From Candidatus Schekmanbacteria bacterium (GTDB lineage: Bacteria; CSSED10-310; JACPHN01), in assembly GCA_016188575.1 (NCBI GenBank), contig JACPHN010000137.1, positions 1 through 52,325 of the forward strand: DNA of 52,325 nucleotides, in the 5' to 3' direction. The notes under the pieces were generated by a model, which worked only from the letters and a program-made list of their open reading frames with translations, was not told the DNA's origin and ran no database searches. Position 1 is the first letter of the stretch. The number at the start of each line of letters is the position of its first letter. Of this stretch, positions 1 to 7,209 are shown piece after piece. A program made the translations under genes and the position numbers.

Positions 1-186
1 CACCACGACAGCACCTACCAGGGCGTCGCGACCGCGCTCGAAGGTCTCTACCGCCTCGCTGGCCGCGCCGACCTTGCCGACCTGGTGCGCCCCACCGCGC
101 GCCGCCGGCAAGGTCTGCCCGAACCGGCCGATACCGCCCCGGCACCGGCGCCCGCGCCTCCGGAGGTTCCGGCGCCCCCCGCGTAA
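1..186 (+). CDS. C-terminal end of an unidentified protein, cut by the window edge
   Basis: Frame 1 is open from the first base to a TAA at 184-186 and codes 61 residues. It starts mid-protein with a helical stretch (ALEGLYRLAGRADLADLV) and ends in a Pro/Ala-rich tail. A strong hairpin follows 6 bases after the stop, which supports this being a real gene end. Too little is visible to assign a family or function. Confidence 0.55.
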   Translation, partial: HHDSTYQGVATALEGLYRLAGRADLADLVRPTARRRQGLPEPADTAPAPAPAPPEVPAPPA

Positions 187-192
187 ATCCCG

Positions 193-232
193 CCGGCCAC
201 CCCGCCATCTCGCGAGGTGGCCGGGTGGCCGG
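193..232 (+). terminator. Strong GC hairpin after the first gene
   Basis: The arms 193-210 and 215-232 pair over 18 positions with one mismatch and one G-T wobble around a CGCG loop. No T-run follows, so an intrinsic terminator is likely but not proven. It could also be a REP-like palindrome. Confidence 0.5.
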
Positions 233-679
233 CTCCTCCCTCCGCAAGCGGGCGTCGGCCGAATGTCCGGTTTCGTCCTTTACACTTCTTCCCGCCGCAG
301 GCTTCGGTGAGCAGGGGTGCGATTCACTGCGCCCCACTGCCGGGCCGGGGATCAGCGGGTCGAGAATGATCCGCCCCGACTACCGGCCGCGGTGGCTGCG
401 CGCGATCAATCGCGCGCCTACGCTCTTCGCGTGACCGTAGCGGCGCGCTTCATCGCGCCGCCATGCGCGTGCGGGTGCGACTCAGAGAGCGGGCACCTGC
501 TCGTTGTTGCGCCATTCCTACTTTCACCCGCTCGCCCGCGGGCGGAGGTGAACAGTTACGCTTCCGTCGCCAAAGGTCAACGCCCCGGCCGCGTTCGGGA
601 GCCGCGGAATGCGGCGCCATCGGACACTGGCGCTGAGCCGCGCCGGCGAGATCATTGACGACATGCTTTTCCAGGTTGC
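233..679. other. Non-coding stretch with three small palindromes
   Basis: No convincing gene is seen here; open frames are Arg/Pro-rich and look like GC noise. The 10-bp palindrome CCGCAAGCGG (242-251) is shared with the dispersed repeat family. Two further perfect hairpins lie at 398-417 (9-bp arms, 2-nt loop) and 440-461 (8-bp arms GCGGCGCG/CGCGCCGC). Function unknown. Confidence 0.5.
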
Positions 680-708
680 TTGCGAGCACCGCGCAGACAA
701 CGTACGAT
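680..708 (+). promoter_or_regulatory. Candidate sigma-70 promoter for the 780 gene
   Basis: TTGCGA (680-685), 17 bp, TACGAT (703-708); four of six matches in each box. It lies about 70 bp upstream of the ATG at 780 and argues against a start at 609. Pattern match only. Confidence 0.3.
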
Positions 709-779
709 CGTCACCAGAATGGATCGATCGGCTGTCTGGTGGCATTTCGAAAGCTGCGAGCCATGCTCTCCAAAAGGTC

Positions 780-1997
780 ATGTCGATGGTCAGGAAGATC
801 GCTGTCGCACTGTTGTTGACGGCGCTTTTGGCGCCAATCGTCTCGTATCTTGCGGGTTTCGGTGCAACGCTCACCAACCTCGGCGAAGCAATCGGCGACG
901 CATTCAAAGACACGTGGGCACGGCGCGAGGTTTGGGGGGTCGAGGAGCGGCGAATCGAGGTCGGTGCGGTAAGCGGCTACGACCTTCATGGTTATCCCAT
1001 CGTCTCGATCGATTACGCGCGAATCTGGTCGCTGTTCGAGCGGCGCGAGCTCGAGGCGCTCAACGAGCTGTTCGCGGAGGCGCAGCGCGAGCTCGCGACG
1101 GATTCTCGCAAAGAGACCGCGCTGATGGATATGGTCGGCGCCTTCCAGGTCGAGGACGAGCGCCTGGAAGCAGCGTTCAGCCAGTGGGTCGAGAAGACGC
1201 CGGAATCGTTCGTGCCCTGGCTGGCTCGGGGGGTGTATCATGCGACGCTGGCGTGGGAGGTCGCTGGCTGCCTCGCGCCTCTGGAGTCATCCGAGGCCAC
1301 CCCCCAGCGCAAGTTCCACTACCACACGCTGGCGATCTCGGATCTGCAGGCAGCGCTCGCGCGGCAATCCGGCCTTCTCCCGGCGTACGCCGTCTTGCTC
1401 CTGATCGCGAGGAGCTACGAAGGCGGTCGGATTCCCTGGGAGGATCCGGTGGGCAACCCGGTCGCAATCTCGGACCTGACGTTGCTCGAGCAGGCGCTGG
1501 TGAGCCATCCGCGGTCATATGTCCTTCGGAACGCGGCTGTGCAGGGAAGTGTCCGGCGGTGGAACGGTTCCTACCAGCCGACGAAGAGCCTGGTCAAGGC
1601 AGCAGAAAGGCTGGCAGCGGAGAATCCCAAGCTCGTGGTCTTGGCGGGGCTGGAGTGGCTGGACAAAGGAGAGCTTGCATGGGGGAACGCGGAGCACGAT
1701 CTGGCGCTCGCGTACTTCAACAAGGCGCTCGGTGTCGCCATCCACTGGTCATTCCTCGAGGCTCGGGCCCGGAAGTATCGCAGCCAGAACCAAGAGCTGA
1801 AAGCACTTGCCGATCTCAACGCCGCGCTCGTGCTGAGACCGCAGGTTCTCAGACTGCACCGGCAAAGACTGGAAGTGCTACAGGCGTTGGATCGATCCGC
1901 GGATGCCCGCGCTGCGCTCGCCGAGATGCGGCGAGTTTTCCCGTCGGTCATGTTGGGTCAAGATCATCTGCGCATCGTGCTGGCCGCGCTCGGGTGA
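780..1997 (+). CDS. Membrane-anchored helical-repeat (TPR-like) protein
   Basis: About 405 residues. The frame is open from 609, but the ATG at 780 is preferred: it follows an AAAGG at 772-776, lies after a candidate promoter, and begins a typical signal or anchor (basic MSMVRK, then a Leu/Ala segment to about residue 25). The rest is alpha-helical with paired-helix segments (for example DLALAYFNKALGVA, ADLNAALVLRPQVLRLHRQR) that read as TPR-like repeats. The middle part loosely resembles DUF4034 proteins, but I would not assign it firmly. It probably acts at the periplasmic face as a protein-interaction scaffold; this is inference. No catalytic motif is seen. Confidence 0.6.
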   Translation: MSMVRKIAVALLLTALLAPIVSYLAGFGATLTNLGEAIGDAFKDTWARREVWGVEERRIEVGAVSGYDLHGYPIVSIDYARIWSLFERRELEALNELFAEAQRELATDSRKETALMDMVGAFQVEDERLEAAFSQWVEKTPESFVPWLARGVYHATLAWEVAGCLAPLESSEATPQRKFHYHTLAISDLQAALARQSGLLPAYAVLLLIARSYEGGRIPWEDPVGNPVAISDLTLLEQALVSHPRSYVLRNAAVQGSVRRWNGSYQPTKSLVKAAERLAAENPKLVVLAGLEWLDKGELAWGNAEHDLALAYFNKALGVAIHWSFLEARARKYRSQNQELKALADLNAALVLRPQVLRLHRQRLEVLQALDRSADARAALAEMRRVFPSVMLGQDHLRIVLAALG

Positions 1998-2208
1998 CCG
2001 GCGGAGACGATGCTCGAAACGCGCAAGCGGGCGGAGCGACAGCGGGGGGCGCAGTCGCCGCGACGCCGATGGACGTGGACTGAGGATTCCATTGACCGAT
2101 GTCCCCATCCGCGGTACACCGGTACGCAACGAACCCGCATGGGTGCCGCAACGATCCTGGCGGCGAAGACAGGATGATCGCTGCCGGTTGCAACCGTAGG
2201 TAGGCAAG

Positions 2209-3144
2209 ATGGACTTCGGAGCCGCGCTTCTCGGCCTGCTGACCGCCGGAGTCGTCAAGGTTCTCGTCATGCTCCTCGGAGGGCACTTGCTGCTCGCGCA
2301 CACGGGTGGTCATGCGCTGCCCACCGCGCGTCGCTATCTCCGCCAGCTCCCGCTGCCGGAGGGCACGGAGTTTCGCCTCCTTTGGTGGTCCCTGGTGCTG
2401 TTCTGCGTGTCGGAGGTCGTGTGTGGTGTCGAGCTCTACATTCTGGCGCAGGCCCACGTCGCGTTGACGACGACTCATGCCGTCACTTCGTCGCTCGGGA
2501 TGGGACTCTTTGCGCTGGCGATGCTGCTCTACTTCGACCGGCGCATCTTTCGCTTTCAACGCGATCGCTGTATCGGGCGCCGCGTTTGCGGAGGCTGCAC
2601 GCTGCGAGCTGCCGCGGAGGGCTGCAAGGCACACCAGCTTCTCCTGCTCGGCGCGGTTTTCATGATACTTGCCGGCGCCTTTCCGTTCTTCGTCTCGACG
2701 GCGAGCATCCCCGCCTTGCCTGAACGGTACGCCCTGCCCATACCGGCGCTGAACCAGTGGTACGACCACACCGTCGTGCCCTGGCTGACGGCGAATTTCG
2801 ACAGCTACCGGCGCACCGGCGTCGCGTTCGTTCTGCCGGAGTGGGTGTGGCTGCTCGAATTTCGCGCCCTGCCGGCACTTGCCTTGTGCCTGTCCGCCGG
2901 CGCCGCGGTGCTCGTCGTCCGCCGCAGGGACGAGCTTGCCGTGCAGCTCATGGTCTTCGGGACCGGCGTGCTGGCCTATGTGTATCTCGAGATCCTGATC
3001 TATCGGGGCACGGGTGAGGCGCTGCTCGGCTCCCTCATGCACGAGGTGGCGGAGCTCTGGTTTCTGCTTGCCCTCGGCGAGCTCCTGCAGCGGATCGTGG
3101 CACAAGCTCCCGCATCGGCACGTGTGGAGGCAGGAGCTCGATGA
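2209..3144 (+). CDS. Polytopic membrane protein, possibly frameshifted at its C-terminus
   Basis: 311 residues with about six to seven hydrophobic segments (for example GLLTAGVVKVLVMLLGGHLL near the N-terminus and ALPALALCLSAGAAVLVV later) and a loop with four cysteines (CIGRRVCGGC...C). Family not recognised. As read, it ends VEAGAR with TGA at 3142-3144. The next frame continues from about 3129 as an acidic amphipathic tail (ELDDILPWLEQRDAHPDW...) to a TGA at 3242-3244, which then overlaps the ATG of the next gene at 3237. The original protein was probably about 345 residues with a soluble tail, and the frame has slipped near 3120-3140. Confidence 0.65.
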   Translation: MDFGAALLGLLTAGVVKVLVMLLGGHLLLAHTGGHALPTARRYLRQLPLPEGTEFRLLWWSLVLFCVSEVVCGVELYILAQAHVALTTTHAVTSSLGMGLFALAMLLYFDRRIFRFQRDRCIGRRVCGGCTLRAAAEGCKAHQLLLLGAVFMILAGAFPFFVSTASIPALPERYALPIPALNQWYDHTVVPWLTANFDSYRRTGVAFVLPEWVWLLEFRALPALALCLSAGAAVLVVRRRDELAVQLMVFGTGVLAYVYLEILIYRGTGEALLGSLMHEVAELWFLLALGELLQRIVAQAPASARVEAGAR

Positions 3145-3236
3145 TATCTTGCCCTGGTTGGAGCAGCGCGATGCCCATCCCGACTGGCCCGAGCACGTTC
3201 GCGAAACCGTTGATGACCTGCGCCGGCGGCTCGGCC

Positions 3237-4005
3237 ATGGCTGATGACCATGCCGCAGCTCGTGCCCTCCTGACCGGAGATGAGCTCACGACCGCAATGG
3301 TCGGCATCGGCATGGGCTTTGCCGCCGACCCAGAGGCTGAGCCCAACATCGAGGATACGCTCATCGCTGCTTCGATCGAGGGCATGGAGCGCGACGATAT
3401 GCGGGTCCTGGCGATCCTCGTCACGTGGCTGGAAGCACACCACGCGTACATCAACGCCCACTGCCTGCTGCGGGCGATACGAACGCTGAACGCACCGCGG
3501 GTGCGTGCCTTTTGGGCCGCCGTCGGGCAATGGTTACACAAGGACCGCCGCTTCGCGCGTTTCACGGGACTTTGCGAAAGCGAACGGATTGACTTGTTGC
3601 GGACCGGAACCGACTTTCACGTCCGCCGGTGCGGAGAGGATTCTCGCTTTTCCGGTAGCTGCTTACGCGTACCCGCCGGTGTGCTGCGCGACCGCAAGCG
3701 AGACGTGCTCTCGTCAGGCGCGCTTGCCGGGATTCACCGGGCCTATCGTTTCCGCATCCTCATGGGACCCACTTCCCGGGCTGACATGTGGGCCGCGCTG
3801 GAGCAGGATCCGACCCGTACGCCAGCGGATATTGCACGCCGAGCTCATGGTTGCCACCGCGTGGCGGGTCAAACGGGACTGGGAAGTTGTCAATGGTGAG
3901 CCGCAGCGCGGGAATGGCGACCTCCGTGACCCAAAGTGGTTTCGCATGAGCAACGCGACAGAGGAGCCTGCACGGGAGGTTGCTCGCAATCGTCTGAAGA
4001 GCTAG
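3237..4005 (+). CDS. Conserved hypothetical protein, apparently frameshifted near 3850
   Basis: From the ATG at 3237 the frame runs to TGA 3897-3899. The last 14 or so residues after RRAHG (about 3852) are out of character, while the neighbouring frame continues with VATAWRVKRDWEVVNG and runs to TAG at 4003-4005. A C-terminus of the type ARR-x-YGS-x-ATAWxVKRDW is one I recall from related hypothetical proteins, so I read this as one gene with a net +1 slip. Other landmarks are an acidic helical N-terminus and a central RTGTDFHVRRCGEDSRFSGS segment. The C-terminal helices may form a DNA-binding or interaction module. No function is assigned. It lies downstream of the membrane protein and may be co-expressed with it. 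Confidence 0.55.
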
Positions 4006-4039
4006 AAGGAACCTGGCCCCAGTTGGCAAGATAGGAAAC

Positions 4040-5422
4040 ATGCCGGAACGTAATCTCATCGTTGCGCAGCTCTCCCCCGGCGCCATCATCGCGGGGCGCT
4101 ACGCGATCGTTCGCCTGCTGGGATCCGGCGGCATGGGCGCAACATACGAAGCTCGGGATCAGCGCGATGGTCGTGCGGTCGCGATCAAGGAGCTGAGCCT
4201 GGCCCGCATTACGGACTGGAAAGTCCTCGAGCTCTTCGAACGAGAGGCGCGAGCTCTCCGCGGCCTCGATCATCCGAAGATCCCCTCGTACGTCGCCTAC
4301 GTGGCGCCCGATGATGCTTCAGGTGGCGCGCCCCGCAGCTTCTTCCTGGTGCGCGAGCTGGCTAAAGGCCGATCGCTGGCCGAGCTCGCCGAGCAAGGCT
4401 GGCGTCCAGACGAAGACGCCGTTCGGGACGTGGCTCGTCAGATCCTGGAGGTCCTGGTGTATCTCCAGTCGCGCGTTCCGCCCGTCATTCACCGCGACAT
4501 CAAGCCCGAGAATCTGATTCGCGACGACGATGGCATGGTGCGACTCGTGGATTTCGGATCCGTTCGGGACTCGCTTGCGGGGCAAACCTTTGCCAGCACC
4601 GTGGTCGGTACCTACGGCTACATGGCGCCGGAGCAGCTCGCGTGCCGCGCCGTCCCCGCGACGGATCTGTACGGGCTTGGCGCCACGCTCATCCATTTGC
4701 TGACGGGACAGCGGCCGACGGCGCTGCCGATGCGGCGGATGCGCATCGATTTTCGCGGTGCCACCAATGCCTCGGGAGCTTTTGCCGAGTGGGTGGCCAA
4801 GCTCGTGGAGCCTGCGGTCGAGGATCGGTTTCAGTCGGCGCGTGAGGCCGCGGAAATGCTTTCCACGCTCGATCGCCGCGACGCGCCGCCGCCCGCCATC
4901 GGTGGTCAGAGCCGGCCCGCGCGAGCAGGATTAGGGCAAGTCGTCCTGGATCCACCACTTGGTCGACTGCAAGCTGCGCGGAATGCGCATCACGAAGACC
5001 CCCCACCTCACCTCCCGCATGACGGGGGAGGGACGGAGGGGGGCGGTCAGGTGCGGCCCGCGCGAGTAGTAGGGCGGTTCGTGCAGCTGGCGCTAGGTTG
5101 TACTCTAGCAGTAGTCGCCGCCGAGCATCCGCAATATAAAGAGATGTGCCTCTGGTGCGGGTTTTTCGCTTTAGCCCTGATTGAGGCTTTTTGTCAGGCA
5201 CAGGCGCCGTCGGCAGTGATGCCGCAAAGCGAGCGTTCACCGGCGAGCTCAGCTAGAAATCAATGCCTCGAGTCCTGTGAGGACACTACCCCGTCGGCCA
5301 CGCGTCTCCTAGCGTGCATCGAATGTGGTGGAACCGTGAGCAAAGACGCTACCAAGTGCCCTAACTGCAAGTGTGATCCAATGGGTGGGGTCTGCGTCAT
5401 CTGCAGGAAGCGGATAGAATAG
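4040..5422 (+). CDS. Ser/Thr protein kinase with transmembrane segment and C-terminal zinc ribbon
   Basis: 460 residues. A Hanks-type kinase domain spans about 19-285: Gly-rich loop LGSGGMG (27-33), ATP lysine K50 in VAIK, catalytic loop HRDIKPEN (151-158), DFG at 171 and MAPEQ, all intact, so it should be active. After the kinase the frame passes straight through a dispersed palindromic repeat (coding HHEDPPPHLPHDGGG, about residues 314-328). It then has one or two hydrophobic segments (LALGCTLAVVAA, CGFFALALIEAF) and a four-cysteine ribbon (CIECGG...CPNC, about 425-440) with two further cysteines. The tail is visibly AT-richer than the kinase, so the gene looks composite. AGGA precedes the ATG. 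The next gene also encodes a cysteine-rich zinc-binding protein. Confidence 0.85.
   Translation: MPERNLIVAQLSPGAIIAGRYAIVRLLGSGGMGATYEARDQRDGRAVAIKELSLARITDWKVLELFEREARALRGLDHPKIPSYVAYVAPDDASGGAPRSFFLVRELAKGRSLAELAEQGWRPDEDAVRDVARQILEVLVYLQSRVPPVIHRDIKPENLIRDDDGMVRLVDFGSVRDSLAGQTFASTVVGTYGYMAPEQLACRAVPATDLYGLGATLIHLLTGQRPTALPMRRMRIDFRGATNASGAFAEWVAKLVEPAVEDRFQSAREAAEMLSTLDRRDAPPPAIGGQSRPARAGLGQVVLDPPLGRLQAARNAHHEDPPPHLPHDGGGTEGGGQVRPARVVGRFVQLALGCTLAVVAAEHPQYKEMCLWCGFFALALIEAFCQAQAPSAVMPQSERSPASSARNQCLESCEDTTPSATRLLACIECGGTVSKDATKCPNCKCDPMGGVCVICRKRIE
4951..5040 (+). repeat. Dispersed palindromic repeat, copy 1, inside the kinase gene
   Basis: Contains GCGCGGAATGCGCATCACGA followed by a C-rich hairpin (CCTCCCGC...GCGGG-type arms). 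The reverse complement of 31851-31889 matches closely (GCGCGGAATGCGCAT, ACGAAGACCC, CCTCACCTCCC), as does that of 18083-18146. It is flanked by diverged direct repeats of about 45 bp (4904-4950 and 5045-5091, sharing GGTCAG and CGGCCCGCGCGAG). Confidence 0.7.
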
Positions 5423-5430
5423 CAGATGGA

Positions 5431-5895
5431 GTGAGAATTAAAGGCTGGGGTACTGAAATTTACAGGAATGGGATACGATTGGACAAGTTCGCTCACCAAC
5501 ATTGCATACTCAGGCTTCTCCCTGATGTTGAAGCCCCCTGTAATGATTGCGGGGCGATGATCAATGTCAGAGCAAATGGACTGGCAAACTCGCCGTTATC
5601 CTTTCCAAAATCGCCGTTATATTTTGACGCATCACTAAAATGGTCTAGTTGGTCGGAAATCATGGATTTCGGTTGGGTTCGCTCTTCCGAGCTCGGCAAA
5701 TCGAATCCCTTTTTCTATGACCGCAACCACGCTTCCTGTCCACAGTGCGGCAACCCGGATCCGCTAAGACCCTCCCGGTTTACCAACCGCGATCCACGTT
5801 GCGAGAATTGCGGGCTACCGTTGCTCAAGACGGATCCAGGGCGCGGCAAGTTGCACGAGAAATGCATCGCGGCCTGGGAGGCGAGGAGCGACTGA
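5431..5895 (+). CDS. Cysteine-rich zinc-ribbon protein of unknown function
   Basis: 154 residues from a GTG start at 5431; no in-frame ATG precedes the first cysteines and the ribosome site is weak. It carries three CxxC motifs (PCNDCG, CPQCG, CENCG) that fit two zinc ribbons or treble clefs, plus a late cysteine (HEKC). The codons and base composition are clearly AT-richer than the surroundings (about 5100-5720), which together with the kinase tail suggests a horizontally acquired patch. It starts 8 bp after the kinase stop, so the two are probably co-transcribed. No family is recognised. Confidence 0.6.
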   Translation: MRIKGWGTEIYRNGIRLDKFAHQHCILRLLPDVEAPCNDCGAMINVRANGLANSPLSFPKSPLYFDASLKWSSWSEIMDFGWVRSSELGKSNPFFYDRNHASCPQCGNPDPLRPSRFTNRDPRCENCGLPLLKTDPGRGKLHEKCIAAWEARSD

Positions 5896-5937
5896 GGTGC
5901 CACCGTCCAGCGTTCTTTCCAGGTAGGAGCTCACCCG

Positions 5938-7209
5938 ATGTTCGACGCGCGAGAGGACCTGCTGGCGCAAATCCGGCTCGGTGAGGACAGCCGCCTGGAG
6001 CTGAAGGCCGTGACGTTTCGCGGCGACAGAGTCAGCGGGCCGCACGCGGACGGGTTGGCCGACGAGATTGCGGCCTTCGCGAACAGCTCCGGCGGTGTGC
6101 TCGTGCTGGGCATCGACGAGCGCACGCGAAGACCGCACGGGATGACCATCCAGCAACTGACGGCCCTGGAGCACTGGGTGCTGGGGATATGCAACGACCG
6201 GATCAAGCCGCCTCCGTGGTATCGCATGGAGAAATGGGAGGTCGAAGACGCCGATGGCAATCCGGCACCCATCTTGAAAGTGGACGTGCCGCGCAGCCTG
6301 TATGTGCACGAAAGCCCCAACGGCCACTTTTATCGCGCCGGCAGCAGCAAGCGGAAGATGAGCATGGGCTACATCGTGCGCCTGGTCCAGCAACGCAGTC
6401 AGACCCGCGTCATCCGCTTCGACGAGCAACCCGTCGTGCGGGCGCCGCTGGAAGCGCTCGATGCCGCGCTCTCTGAGCGATTCCGCACCGCGCGCACACG
6501 GGACGAGGAGGTGGACTTCCTGCGCAAGCTGGGCGTGGTCGCTCTTGATGACCAGGGCATTGCGCATCCCTCTGTAGCTGGGATGCTGGTCGCCGGCCGC
6601 GAGCCACGGGACTGGATGCCGAATGCCTATGTCCAGGCCGTCGCCTATCGCGGCACGTCGCCTGCCGCCGTGGACGGCAGTCGCCTGCCCTATCAGCTCG
6701 ACGCGCGGGACATTTCCGGGCCACTGGACCAGCAGATCCGCGAAAGCTGCCGGTTTGTCGCCCGGAACATGAAGATCGCGGCGGTGAAAGATCTCGGCCG
6801 GCGGGACATTCCTCAGTACGACCTGACGGCGGTGTTCGAGGCCATGGTCAACGCCGTGGCGCATCGCGACTACGCGATCTACGAGTCCAAGATCAGGCTC
6901 AAGATGTTCGCCGATCGCCTGGAGCTCTACGTGCCGGGATCCATCCCCAATACCATGACAGTCGACAGCTTGTTGTATCGACAGGCCGCCCGCAACGAGA
7001 CCCTGACCAGCCTGCTCGCCCGTTGCCCGGTGCCGACCGACATCGAGGGGATCGACACCGAGCGCCGCACCCTGATGGACAGGCGCGGTGAGGGGGTGCG
7101 CATCATCATGGAGAACAGCGAGCGCCTGTCGGGAAAGCGACCGCTCTACCGGTTGATTGACGAGGCCGAGCTGCTGCTCACGGTGTATGGCGCGCCCGGG
7201 TGCGATTGA
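5938..7209 (+). CDS. AlbA_2 domain protein with C-terminal GHKL-type ATPase
   Basis: 423 residues. N-terminal Schlafen/AlbA_2 nucleic-acid-binding domain (about 10-140) with the typical SRLELKAV, FANSSGGVLVLGI and RAGSSKRKM signatures, then a C-terminal HATPase_c_4 region with EAMVNAVAHRDY (about 300-312) and DRLELYVPGSIP. The family is usually annotated as putative transcriptional regulator or ATP-binding protein and sometimes sits in phage-defence loci, but no partner is present here. Start supported by TAGGAG at about 5922-5927. Its 3' end overlaps the convergent secreted gene by 32 bp, so the two transcripts are antisense at their ends. Confidence 0.85.
   Translation: MFDAREDLLAQIRLGEDSRLELKAVTFRGDRVSGPHADGLADEIAAFANSSGGVLVLGIDERTRRPHGMTIQQLTALEHWVLGICNDRIKPPPWYRMEKWEVEDADGNPAPILKVDVPRSLYVHESPNGHFYRAGSSKRKMSMGYIVRLVQQRSQTRVIRFDEQPVVRAPLEALDAALSERFRTARTRDEEVDFLRKLGVVALDDQGIAHPSVAGMLVAGREPRDWMPNAYVQAVAYRGTSPAAVDGSRLPYQLDARDISGPLDQQIRESCRFVARNMKIAAVKDLGRRDIPQYDLTAVFEAMVNAVAHRDYAIYESKIRLKMFADRLELYVPGSIPNTMTVDSLLYRQAARNETLTSLLARCPVPTDIEGIDTERRTLMDRRGEGVRIIMENSERLSGKRPLYRLIDEAELLLTVYGAPGCD

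Noticed and set aside
609-779. N-terminal extension of the solenoid protein
   Set aside because: A candidate promoter (680-708), a ribosome site and a signal peptide all favour the ATG at 780.
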